From Rhodeus uyekii (taxonomy: Eukaryota; Chordata; Actinopteri; Cypriniformes; Acheilognathidae): a stretch of DNA of 64,000 bases. The notes under the pieces are model-generated. The model was not told the DNA's origin. It searched no databases and was given only the letters and a program-made list of their open reading frames with translations. The translations under genes were made by a program, and so were the position numbers. Where the stretch lies: positions 5,023,501 to 5,087,500 of the forward strand of contig JAWRVZ010000027.1 of assembly GCA_037043235.1 (NCBI GenBank), in the 5' to 3' direction. Below, one piece after another: positions 44,301 through 55,748 of the stretch; within the stretch, counting starts at the first letter, position 1; every line of letters starts with the position of its first letter.

Positions 44301-46940
44301 CTGAGCTGTATGTCTGAGAAAAGGTAGGCCTGACTATTTTTGCTCAACTGTTTTAAAAAAGTAATTAGGAATTGAATAAAACATCCTCAACATTTACGCA
44401 CAGCAGCAGATCTGACCTGCGGACAGATCGAGTCAGATTCGCATCTAGTGTTCATGCGCGCGCACGAGACGCATTTAGAAACACTCAACAGGTTTGCTGC
44501 TGTTTCGCAGACGTACTGTGTCTGTCATATTCACGCTGCTCGTGCTTTTATCTGCAAATAAAGAGCGCCGCGCGATGATCGGTGATACTCGTCTTTCTAA
44601 ATAACGGCGAAAAGCTGTCAGCGTACAAAGTGCCTCCACTTAGTCGTGTATTTTCACCAATTTATTGCTGGAAGAGGTTAAATCGAGTGCCACGGGTTGA
44701 GCCTTCTGATACCAACTCCTCATTCTGATATAAAGCAGTGCATTGAGAGCCAGGAGAACGGAGACGAATAAAGTGACACTTTATTTTTTATTTTTTCTCT
44801 CTCTCTCTCTGCATGTATTTTATTCGGATGGCATCTTTCAGATATACTTTATCATTTTGAAACGTTATGGAGAAACATGAGGTTGTTCCCCTGCAGTTTC
44901 TCCTCTCTTGTCACTGAATATTCGATGGACAAATATTTGATCTAGAATGAGAAAGTGGATTATCGCCGTTTCCAAACGATCGATGGATCGATGTGGAGGG
45001 GATTTAAGTTGATTGGCTTTTAAATGGTTTCTCTCGATGAGTTGAATAATTGAAGCATTTAAATTAGTCATATTCCAAAAAAAAAATATTGTTTTCAGTG
45101 TAGTCTCTAAAATTAAGAGCATGCACAGTATAATAAAAAAGCTAGAAAACAATCAGATTATCAGTATGAAATATAACACACTGTTCCTTGAATTGAACAT
45201 TTTTCACTGTATGAATTCCATTTTTGTTTTGCATAACACTCGTTAAACATCATTTTAATGTGACTGATTTTGCACATTATCCCCTTTACATCAAAGCAAA
45301 TTCTCTCACAAAAGAACTACAGTGTAGAAAAGTTATAAATCATCTGAACAGTGGAAATGAGTCTTCTTAAATTATATTAAATGCCCTTACAATTTTCTAG
45401 CAGCATAAAAATCGAGATGCGTTAATCAAACATTAAAATGAATTGAAAAAAGCGTTTGCTCTGAATATTTTTTGAGTTATTACTGTGACTTAGATCTGCT
45501 GAAAACATGCAATCTCGCCATGTTAAACCTTATATGCGCAAAGCACGACTCGCATGCCTGAGCCTGCTAATATATGCGGTTACTCCAGAGTTCACCTTTC
45601 ACCTCTTGACCTCTGCTTTGCCTCGAGACAGCAGTGACCCGGTCAGTGGCTCACAGAGAAAAGGCTGCATTATTATTAATATGTGCTGCGGTGTCGCTTC
45701 TTTCAACTCTAACATGTTTATTCTCGTTTTACAGTGAATGAATTAATTAAGGGATAAAATTCTTAAATTTAAACAGTGCAAAAATACATAATGAGGTCAT
45801 TTATTAACGTTTCGTTTGGATTGAATATCTTCAGTAATAATAATAATAATAATAATAATTCGTTTTCTTTATATTATCTGGTCAAGTTTTTTGAAGATTG
45901 GGAAAAAAATAAAAAACGAAGATTAGATAATAATTTTTTTTTAATGAACAATGGAAATTCTTAGCCTTCCAAGAAACTATAATTTAAAAAAATAAAAATC
46001 ACATTATTAACTAGATAGGCTATATGACTATTATGTTTGTGCGCTTTTAAGCGTGAATGCGACTTAATGTCCCCAGGTTTAGGAGAGATGAAAGCTTGTT
46101 TCTGATACTGTTTGGCGCATGAAAATGCACAGCGTTCAGGAAGGAAGTTTTCCTATAGCTCATTAGATTTCACCTTCACGAGCTGATGTTCATTTTAGCT
46201 CCGTTACATCCTCGTGCATGAGCTTTAATGCCCACGTTATGGCATGTGGGAGCAGAAAGGGATAACGGGATAGAATCGAGTATAATCCTCACTGCACTGA
46301 TGCATTTTACTCAGTGATTGAGAGGAAAGGATATTACGCTGCTTATGGCGATGCTCTTAGATGATGACCAAAGCCATACATTAATTTATGTATTAGAGGC
46401 CTAATATCAGTTGAGTCTGAGTAAGCAGCAATGACTCTGAATGCAAATATACAAGACAGAAAAATCTGGACTGTTCTGCTACAAGTGTCAGCCACACAAA
46501 GTGAGAAAAAGCCACTTTTATTTGTTAATTGGTAAATACAAGTACGTAAAATGCTGTTATTATTTACTTAAAGTAACTTTATTTTACATAAACTAACAGA
46601 CATGAAATAAATTAAATAAGAAAAGGGATTTAATAATAATAACTTGGTTTAACAAAATCTTATATTTGAGTGTACACTAAATGTACAGAACATTTAACCT
46701 CATTAATTGGCCATCATTCCTGCACTATAAAACAATATAATATATGCATATGGCCAGTGCTATTATAAGCAGACAATATTTAAAACTTTCACTTTTTGCT
46801 CAAGCCTTTTAATATAAGCAACTTTAATATAAGCAATATTAATTACCATAATTATATTGTATTTAGGCAAACTGTGGGATCATTTTACTAATATATTATA
46901 TTATATAATAGTAAAACGATCTATTTATGTATTAGATATT
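44301..46940. other. 3' flank of the cluster, part 1
   Basis: No gene is supported. A CpG-bearing unique stretch at 44395-44780, the DR2/DR1 array at 45592-45612, an AAT tract at about 45835-45860 and a mixed block at 46060-46330 are the only structured pieces. Confidence 0.5.
45592..45612 (-). promoter_or_regulatory. DR2/DR1 nuclear-receptor half-site array
   Basis: On the minus strand AGGTCA-AG-AGGTGA-A-AGGTGA: three aligned half-sites, giving a DR2 followed by a DR1. A further TGACCCGGTCA everted pair is 22 bp downstream (45634-45644). It lies about 1.9 kb after hoxc1a. DR2 RAREs are known beside Hoxb1; the AGGTGA variant half-sites are accepted but weaker. Confidence 0.45.
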
Positions 46941-46989
46941 ATACACACATATATATATATATATATATATACACATACATACATACATA

Positions 46990-47044
<55 letters not shown>

Positions 47045-47045
47045 C
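46941..47045. repeat. TA/CA compound microsatellite
   Basis: Alternating TA, TACA and CA tracts. Confidence 0.9.
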
Positions 47046-47080
47046 ACATACAGAAAAGATAAAAGATAAAAAAATATTTT

Positions 47081-47231
47081 ATTTTAATTTTGATTGCTTT
47101 GATTATAATTAGGCAAACTGTAATTTTACTAAATACTGCATCTATACATACATACACACACACACAAACACAGTAAAACTATGTCAGACAGTTTGCCTAA
47201 TTATAATTATAGCAATCAAAATTCAATAAAA
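47081..47231. repeat. Inverted-repeat (fold-back) element
   Basis: The left arm TTTTGATTGCTTTGATTATA-ATTAGGCAAACTG at about 47089-47120 is inverted at 47189-47222 as CAGTTTGCCTAATTATAATT-ATAGCAATCAAAA. The loop contains a CA tract. A single-arm relative (TTAGGCAAACTGTGGGATCATTTTACT) is near 46863. Likely a decayed MITE. Confidence 0.75.
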
Positions 47232-47916
47232 ATCTTTTATTCATGGCAAAAAAAAATTTTTTTTTTTTACTTTTAGTATAGGTAGGTCAATTGGCTATTT
47301 TAAAATACAGTCGTCTTCATAGTGGCCGTTTTAAAAGCCACTGCATGTCTCATTTATGTGGTGGTCTCTGATGGTGGCTGAATCTGATGGGTGGTCCTTA
47401 AAATGGCTGGTTACTGCTGTACACTAACAAAAGAAGACACACACCGGCCAACACCTCTTCACATCCCACACACTGTCTCCATTACAAATAGATATTGCAT
47501 CAGTTCTTTTGCACTGCAAGCAGTAAAATGAAGAACTGATACTCATTTGTTTGCTTGTCAGCGGCACACATAAAAGGCGGAAGGTAGAGGGAAGGTCTTA
47601 AGGCACCTTGCATATATAACGCACAGGGCGTGTGCACGCAGACCATTTTCTAGCCCTCGTTTTTCCTACCATTTACGACTCCCGAGAACAGATGTTTGGG
47701 GACAGCTTACAGCCTCAGCGAATTTCTGTGCACAAAGCAAACAGCAGCACTCAGCACTTCTAGCTGGTAAAGAAATTGTGCTCTTGGAGAAGGGGGAGGG
47801 GGAGAACAGGAGCCCAGGGTCTTGGAATCCGAATGAGGCGGAGAACGGGCGACGCTTACCGGGGTGAAACTGTGTCAAGGTTACGTCCGGGGGTTTTTGC
47901 ATTCAAATCAGTGCAC
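47232..47916. other. 3' flank, part 2
   Basis: No gene is supported. Unique sequence with a GA-rich stretch near 47785-47830. Confidence 0.4.
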
Positions 47917-48102
47917 TACACTATTAAAAATATGGGTGCTTGCCATCTATGGTTCTATGAGGAACCGTTAACATCCAGGGAACCTTTCCATGGTTCTTTA
48001 TAGCGGAAAAAGGTTCTTCGCACTAAAAAAAACACAAGGTTCTTCCATAGCGTCACTGTAAGAAAAAAATAAGCTTTTGGAACCTTTATTTTTCAGAGCA
48101 TA
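47917..48102. mobile_element. hAT-like MITE
   Basis: Ends TACACTATTAAAAATA and TATTTTTCAGAGCATA are imperfect inverted repeats. Inside are repeated GGTTCT/AGAACC-type words (CATGGTTCTTTATAGCGG, AAAAGGTTCTTCGCAC). This resembles a common cyprinid non-autonomous hAT family, from memory. Confidence 0.65.
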
Positions 48103-48689
48103 GGTGATGTGAACGTGACAGCACAACACATTTGGCCCCATAAGCTCTTCCTCTCAAACAGTCACTGGCAAATATAAAGGAGGCCTTTATGTGTGGATTC
48201 TGGGAAGCAAGCGCTGACCTCTATGGTGTAGCACTGCGGACTCTCAAGGTTTGGATTGCCCTTTGAAAAGTTGCAGACAAGCACTACTGGGACCTAAAAG
48301 CAAGACAAGAGAGCATGTATATTTTTGCTGATGCAGATATTTGTGCTACAAAAACAAAGGAAAAAAACACTACACTTATTGTACAAAAGCAAGTGGAATA
48401 TTCTTCATAAAAAAGAGCAATGCAGAAAAAATTAATAGCAATATTTCAAAGCATTCTCTTAACAGAAACAAGGCGCAATTGCAATGCCATATGTCTTGTT
48501 CCGTTTCATCATTCACCAAAACAAACCTTATCTTTCATACCTTCCTTATTGAATGCATGCTATAAACAAAAGTGCAAAACAAATATGCAAATGCAAGCAT
48601 ATTTGACCTTTCATGTTCACATTTTCAGCTAAGCAAAAATGAATAAATGAGCCCTGCAATGCTTATTTGTCTGAACTACACCAACCCCC

Positions 48690-48720
<31 letters not shown>

Positions 48721-49240
48721 TTCCCTTCTGCCTTCGGTGAGGTTGCCATAGTGATAGCCTCACAGACACACAAGGAGGAGAACGAAGAGGTGGAGGGGGA
48801 GATGAGAAGAGAAGAGCAGAGGACGCTGTCTTTCTGTCTATCTCCCAGATAAGACATTATGCTCAATCTTCCAATCTGTGTCGAACCGTCCGACAGATGC
48901 AACCGTCCCATTATCAGAGCGATGCACCTGAAAGTCATGAATTGCATTAATGTGGTTAATGAAAAAAGAATTGCATTATGATAATCAATTTTGCAACATT
49001 TTTGCGTGTATTTTCATGCTCCCATTGTATAGAAATACAGACTAATTAGAGAAACAAAAAGGTTTTATGACCTAAAAAAAAGGTTTCGTGATAATGATGT
49101 GCATTTCCATTAGCCAGTCAGTGCACCTCGTGCTATATTTATGTCATCTCAAATCATTCAATTTCAATGTGATGCAATACTCATGATAAAATACTCATAA
49201 TGCATTACACCTAAAATAATAAGGACGCATGTCTATTGGT
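48103..49240. other. 3' flank, part 3
   Basis: No gene is supported. A CA microsatellite lies at 48694-48720, and AT-rich unique sequence follows. Confidence 0.45.
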
Positions 49241-49429
49241 CAGTCAGTGCATAGGGGAAAACTCCTGGTGCTCAATCAAACCACTGTTTTATTTTTCATC
49301 TTAACCGTCTTCCATCTTCCCCCTCTCTCCTATTCATCCATCCCTCCACCATTCCTCTCTTTTCCACCGTGCCATTTATCTTCTCCTCCCTCTGCATCGC
49401 TCGCTACCCAGCCGATATCAAGGCGTGAT

Positions 49430-49760
49430 CCTGAGCCCTTCAAAGGTCAAGTGATACAAGGTCATCGGCGGGTCAGGCCTACTGACTGGCTGACCTCCGC
49501 AAGGACTTCCGCCAGCAGCCAATCACACACCGGCATCTCCCGCAGCAGCCTGCCTCTATCCCTGGCGGCCCTCGGCAGCGCGTCACGTGATCGTTAACGG
49601 ACTGAAGCATCATGATGGAAATGATTAATGATGCTTTTAGTACCTGTTTAGAATGAAGCTGTCCACACTGCACTGTAATTACCCACTCCCAGGCGGCAGC
49701 TGCCTAACATAATTGCTTTTTGTTTGTTGACCTGGTTTACTAGAGAGAAAGATGGCTTTA
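49430..49760. promoter_or_regulatory. Candidate 3' HoxCa retinoic acid enhancer
   Basis: A GC-richer unique block about 5.8 kb after hoxc1a. It contains AGGTCA (49444-49449), the DR5 at 49459-49475, an inverted half-site TGACCT (49490-49495), CCAAT (near 49519), CACGTG (49584-49589) and GGAAATGATTAATGATGC (49618-49635). The 3' RAREs of Hoxa1 and Hoxb1 lie several kb downstream in the same relative place, so this is a good positional and sequence match. Confidence 0.6.
49459..49475 (+). promoter_or_regulatory. Consensus DR5 RARE
   Basis: AGGTCA-TCGGC-GGGTCA: both half-sites fit RGKTCA and the spacer is 5 bp, the classical RAR/RXR site. A third half-site lies 9 bp upstream. Confidence 0.65.
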
Positions 49761-50669
49761 GGTAGGTGAAGTGTGAGCGTTGTGCATGTTGGCATTTTAG
49801 AGAAGCGAGAAAGGTGCGCGATCATACGTGATGTCAGATTTAGCTTCATCCTTAAAAGGCTCAGTGATATTTTTTTTCCGTTTCAGGCAGAAAGGAATTT
49901 TGTTTTATTTTTGAAAGTGCATTTGCTAATTTTTCATTTTTATGTGGCACTCTGGCCACTGAGAGGTAAACACGAGACATGTAAATCTGCAATAAAGTTT
50001 CGGAATCAACAGCTGTGATTGTAATAAGTAATTCGAAATAAACTGAGACATTGGTGAATGAAACACTCCTTCCTCTAATTTCTGTCCATACATCTTAAAG
50101 CCAACCAATATTTCAGCAGAAAGCACTTAAACTGTTATACAGCTATAAACATTACTTGCATTTGGTCACACATGAATCAAACGATGATCTCCAAAGAGCT
50201 TCAAAGAATGCTCATATTCTCAGCGACAGTATTAAACAGGAATCGTGATGGGCTGATTTAAGAGTCTGAGTTGGGAATATGGAGTTTAAGTGTTTCCCAA
50301 CTTTATTTTTGCTCCAGAAAGCCCCACAGCCATCATTTAGGTTCAAGTACCTCTTCAATGACACCAAAGCAGACATGTGTCACACTTGCTATATCATACA
50401 GTATAGCATTATAACAAAATTATTAAAATGGTCATTATTACAAAGATTTACTTTTAAAGTAAGAACAATCTATAGTCAAAAACTGATTAGACAGACAGAC
50501 AGATAGACAGATAGTACTGTACTAAAGTCTTAGGCACATTACATATACACAAGTATAAATCATTCTAAATTATGTTTTATTTTAATTTTTTTATATGTAA
50601 ATGTAGAATGTTATTCCGTTTAAGTTCTACGGTTTACCTTATTCAATTTAAACCGTTTTTAAGCAGGCA
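49761..50669. other. 3' flank, part 4
   Basis: No gene is supported. AT-rich unique sequence with a GACA/GATA tract near 50488-50512. Confidence 0.45.
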
Positions 50670-51169
50670 AAAGTTTTGAAATCTTGAATATTGCTTTTAT
50701 CTCTACACGATTAGACTACTGTTATTCACTGTATGTCGGATTGCCACTTTTCTCCATTTCTCGCCTACAAATGGACCAGAAGGCAGCTGCCCATCTACTC
50801 ATGGGAGCCCGCAAATGTGACCATATCACACCTATTTTACGCTCTTTGCTCTGGTTGCCAGCCCATTGCCGAACTGATTTCAAAATTCTTTTATAAAGCT
50901 CTTAATAATTTATCCCCTGAATATCTCACTGATCTACTTCTTTCTCATAACCCATCCAGATCTCTATGATCCCATAACCGTCACAGAAATAATCTGCCAC
51001 TGTCTATTAGAACAGTTCCTATGTTAGCCGAATTCAAAACATATCTATTTACTTCTTTGTAACTTACCAATGTTGTCTTTGTTTTTCTCCATCTATCTAA
51101 TGTGCAGCACTTTGGCCAACCATGGTTGATATTAAATGTGTTTTATAAATAAACAGAGTTGAATTGAAT
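50670..51169 (+). mobile_element. 3' end of an L2-like LINE
   Basis: Translation gives FISTRLDYCYSLYVGLP, SISRLQMDQKAAAHLL and CDHITPILRSLLWLPA: the C-terminal reverse transcriptase region of L2-type non-LTR retrotransposons. It continues with frame shifts to a tail ending TTTATAAATAAACAGAGTTG-AATTGAA, the short 3' repeat typical of L2. A 5'-truncated, disabled copy in sense with the Hox genes. Confidence 0.85.
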
Positions 51170-52924
51170 CTGGAAAGTCCACATAGAACATGGCAACCCA
51201 TCATGTGTGTATACATACATGCTGAAAATTGCACCTATAAAATGCATTAAATCTTTGCACGTATACCCTCAGGAACTTGCTCAGGCACCCCTAGGGGAAC
51301 GGATGTGAATAATACTGTATCTGAGGCTCTATAAGCAGTACACAAGCCTAACATTTTAAATTCTGTGAGGCTGGACTTACTGAACAATGCCAATTTTACA
51401 CAAATAATTAATCTACGCATTCCTCTGGTCTTTCAGTTCAGTACAAAAATGATTAAATTCTCTAATGTGATGCATTTCCGAGCACAATGGGACAATCAAC
51501 CATGTAATCAACGACTTATTTTATGGCAGGTGATTGTAGGGGAGGGGGTGAAAAACAAGAAGGTTTTGTGATGTCAGACTACAAAAATGACAAAACAAAT
51601 ATTTATTTGGAATAACATGGAGCACCAGGAATGAAAAAAGAAAATAGGGTCAATTTGGCTTCTGCAGAGCTGGCATTGGGATTTACAGCTCATATTTCAC
51701 ATTGATCCACAGCCCTTATTATTAATGAGCAAGTGGCAATAAGAGTAAATTAACTGAAGGGAAACAAAGCAAATAAATAGTGCTTTTCCACTCGGGTATA
51801 AAAGCAATATGGTTGAAAACAACTAGGTCTGTGACCTCTTTAATCTCACCTTAAAGATCCAAAAATATTAGCAAGTAATATTTAAAACATGAATTTGTAC
51901 AAATAAATCACAACCTTATGTCAATTCTCTCCCCACCGGCCCTGCATTATATGTACATCTGCATTCTTCAAGCATATTTGTCATTGAACTTTCGCATCTG
52001 CTCTGCATAGCGCCATTGATCCCTGACCATAGCGACGACAGCGAGGCCCAGATAAACAGGCCATGGTTGACCTATAGGCTGGCACCCACTGACTGTCCAT
52101 AAATTTGCAGCTCTTTTCAGCCGGGTACGTCACACCCCGTTTCCTGCGCCAAGGCGAGGGGACAGAGGCAGGCTGCTATCAGCCCTCACTGTGTGAGCAG
52201 CTTTCATCCTCAGGCTGGTTCTCACATAACTCAGCCACAGTGTCTCTCCTTCTGCCTCATAAATAACATCCCTATCGTCTGATAATGCCCACTTAATGCT
52301 TAGTCAATAAACCCCACAGTGCCATGGTTTCTCCCCTCTCTCTTTCGTACATAAATATAAATAGTACACTCGGATTGATGTGACGTGAGGGTCTCGCTCC
52401 ATCTGGGCAGAGAGGAGAAGCCTAAAGGGCCCGGAGAGGAGCGATGGAGGAGAGGAAGCGAGAACTGCAGGTGTTGGGATGAGATAGCGGAAGGAACGTA
52501 GGGATGGAAGCACCGTGGCACTGATTGATCACCTGAGAGAAGCGGCTGCTAATGTAATAATTAATTAACCTATTGCTTTCTTCTGTTCACACAGCAGGGC
52601 TTATTTGACCCATTTGGATTATCGCCTCTTTATAAAGAATATTCCAGGTTGATTACCACAAAAAATCTGTTTGTTCCTCGTTTTCTTTAAAAACAGGTAA
52701 AACCTAGGTTATTGTGAGGCACTTATAAAGAAAAGACGCCGGTCAATCAGGTCAATCCAAAAATATTGTATAGCCAACATGATTTTGTATCAATTGTATG
52801 GCCAAAAATGTATTTTTGTGTAAAGTTTAATTCAATTTTACAACATCTTTCCATGACAACATATGGCTAAAATTCTTCATAGTCATCCTAAAAATAATTT
52901 TTGTTTTAACAGAAGAATTAGGCT
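51170..52924. other. 3' flank, part 5
   Basis: No gene is supported. A unique block at 51930-52160 (single TGACCT near 52062, CCCATAAATTTG-like homeodomain sites, CpGs) and 52370-52600 (GA-rich, then TAATAATTAATTAACC) are possible regulatory elements. Confidence 0.4.
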
Positions 52925-53113
52925 CTATTTCACAGACAGGGTTTACATTAAGCCAGGATTAGGCCTTAGTTCAATGAGGACATTCAAGTAACTTTAATAA
53001 ACATAGTCATTATTGATGTGCATCTTGAGACAAAACAATGGCACTGACATATTTTAAGATACGTCAATGCATTTTAGACCGGAACTAGGTTTAAGCCATG
53101 TCTGTGAAACACA
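52925..53113. mobile_element. Palindromic MITE
   Basis: TTTCACAGACAGGGTTTA at the left and CCATGTCTGTGAAA at the right are inverted repeats. Inner segments AAGCCAGGATTAGGCC and CTAGGTTTAAGCC are partly complementary. A familiar cyprinid family whose superfamily I cannot fix. Confidence 0.75.
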
Positions 53114-54338
53114 GTATTAATTATAAGCTTCCCATTTCTAAATTTAAATGCAACAAAACAGTCCCCATTCGCTTCAATTGTAAGTGCATCCTTTTTATTT
53201 TTTGTAACTCAACATCATAAGATTGAGCTTAATGTGCACTGAACTCATAATATTCCTTTAACGCAGAACATAAAGCCACATACTCACTTGACTTGACTGT
53301 CAAACATAAAACGACTGGAGGAAAAAAATAAGGTTGAAGGTGTTAATATTTCAAGAATATTAGCAGCAAGCCAAGTTTTATCTCAGCGGAATATAAAAAT
53401 GGTGTGGAAAAAAAGGACAAGAGCTGTGAATGACTGAACTCTGGGGTTAAGTTCCCATTTAATGACCGTCAGCCTTACGGTGGCCGCACACTGAGATGAC
53501 ACGCATAAATGAGAGTGAATAACATGCTGGTCAAAGGGAGTGGCTGGTAATTAAGAACCGTGTTTGGCGCTTTCCCTAAAATTAGTTGTGTTTGTCTTTC
53601 AGATGTTAAGAGGGTTGAGTAAGAGATTTCGAGGTTAAGAGTCTCTCTTACATTATGGGAGTGACCATGAGACAACAACTTGGATCATATTAATCTCAAA
53701 CACAGTTATCCTTCTAAGTGTTCTGGCTCTCTTCCTGAAGACCTCGAGTAAATGTTTTGTCTACTGCAACAATGATCCAGACTTTCATTTAAGTGGCGGA
53801 ACGACAGAACGCAGATGGCGTGGGATCACTTGCCAAAACAGGGCAGGTTAAAGCAACAAGCCTGAATATAGCTGAGATGTGCAAAAGAAAACTGGATAGT
53901 CAGAGCTCCAGACTAAATAAAAGCTCTTTCTCCTGAAAACTTACCTCACTATATATAGGCTACTAAACAATTACAAAAAAATTTTAACTTTTTGTTTATA
54001 TTAATACATTTTTAATTTTACTATATTCCAACATTTAATTTTAATATGTATTGTTTTATAAATACCACACTGTTGTAAAAATGTGTCTTTAATTACATTA
54101 TATGAGCAATCAGTCTGTACTGTAAATGAGAATCACACACACAAATACATCACTGTAACAGTTATCAGCCAACGATTCACTGAAAACATTGGATTCAAAT
54201 CACAAATGCTTGCAAATAATTTTTGCTGCATCTGAAATCACATACTGTCTGCGTAGGTGCTACATTTAAATTGGAAATTACTTTGTGACTGCTGTAGTTA
54301 GCATGAATGAAATTCGGACTGTAGGGCAATTACAGTTA
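53114..54338. other. 3' flank, part 6
   Basis: AT-rich sequence; I see no gene or clear structure. Confidence 0.4.
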
Positions 54339-55040
54339 AGACCCGAGGACCAGATATGTTGAATGAAGAGCAGGAGTCAGAAGTGCAGTCAATAGAAGAC
54401 ATTTTAGTGAAGTTTAGTTTGCAGTTTCATCAGCAGAAGCTTCAGGTCTCACAAGGAGTTCGTAGGCCGCCCCACATACAATAACATTGTTACAGCAATT
54501 ATACTCTAACAGAGGCTACTAACCACGTCAATGATGACGGTTAAATGATTCTGATTGGCTAAGAAAGAAAGATAAACAAAACTAGTAATTTTCCACACAA
54601 GAGCAGACAGTCTGAAGCATATCTTCGTTGATCACATGGTTGACGGGTTAGTGACCTTCCACCTGGCTTGTCGAGAACAACAAGTCATTCCGTCTCCTTA
54701 TGGTGCCAGTTAATCACCTCACCAATACAGACCATATTAACACACACACACACACACAGCTTCTCCAAGGCTGAACTCGGCTCAGGCTCCAACTATCAAC
54801 AGAAAAACTACCCAAAACATTCTGATAACATGTTCTATCTGGTGAGAAGAGCAGACAATATTCATCCTTACTCTATGGAAAAATACAGAAAAATAAAGAA
54901 AGGCATCTCTAACTTGATTATAAATCACTCTTTACAAATCATTCAAATAAGAAAAAGGAAAATAACATATGAAAATAAGACAAAGAAAAGAATATATGTA
55001 AAAAGAAGAATATATACAAGCGGCAATGGATTTCCGAATC
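54339..55040. repeat. Interspersed repeat, copy B (LTR-like)
   Basis: Second copy of the element at 31763-32368. It keeps a 60-bp segment (ending CACACAAGAGCAG near 54605) that copy A lacks. The 207-codon open frame over it runs through the CA tract and is not a gene. Confidence 0.75.
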
Positions 55041-55065
55041 GTCTCTTTCAGTACATATTACACCC

Positions 55066-55229
55066 GCCATGTTGTTACGGTCACTTCACATACAGCATCA
55101 GTTGCATCTCTTCACTGTCATTCATAAATCCTCTCCTGTGGCCTCATGGGATAGTAAAGTGTTCATCGAATAAACACTCCATAATCACGGTGGAAGCAGT
55201 AGGTTATCCGGGGACTTTTCAGCTACTCT
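55066..55229 (+). repeat. Interspersed repeat pair, copy 1
   Basis: CGCCATGTTGTTACGGTCAC ... GTGGCCTCATGGGATAGTAA ... AGCTACTCT is repeated at 55609-55748. Probably part of a cyprinid DNA transposon; family not identified. Confidence 0.7.
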
Positions 55230-55608
55230 TAGGCATACAGTTCAACAAATACTATATAGTAGGGAAATCTTCAACACTGGACAGCATTTGAATGACTCGT
55301 TTTATCGATCTGGTCATTTCTTTTTGAATCAGAAATCAAAGCTCGTTTTTCAAAAAAACAATATTTGTGGCAATCATCAAAAAATAGTCATCATTGCCAA
55401 ACTCATGATTTTTAAAATGCTAAATCTTTAGACAGTGTGCAGGTGTTTTTTTGCTGCAGTTTTCAAACATTTTATCCATTCATCAAGACAAGGCAATTAG
55501 GCTGCATCCAAAATCACATACAAAAGTAATTACTTCACGACGCTAAAAAGTGTGCCACATGCTATATAATATGTGTGTGGGATGAATGTAATGTGGACAT
55601 ACTATCTT

Positions 55609-55748
55609 CGCCATGTTGTCATCATCGCCTCACTGCCATTCACAAATCCTGTCCCGTGGCCTCATGGGATAGTAAAATGTCCATCATATTCACAACTTCA
55701 GAATCTCACCAGAAGTTGTAGGTCATCCGGCTGCTTTTTGGCTACTCT
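55609..55748 (+). repeat. Interspersed repeat pair, copy 2
   Basis: Second copy of 55066-55229, same orientation, 540 bp away, with several substitutions and small indels; shares GTGGCCTCATGGGATAGTAA. Confidence 0.7.

Noticed and set aside
47776..48003. Short open frame of 75 codons
   Set aside because: It runs into the hAT-like MITE and has no recognised domain.
52735..52757. CGGTCA-ATC-AGGTCA direct repeat
   Set aside because: A DR3-type spacing with one non-consensus half-site and no supporting context.
54668..55291. 207-codon open frame
   Set aside because: It lies in the interspersed repeat copy B and its CA tract; no domain, and copy A lacks the same frame length.
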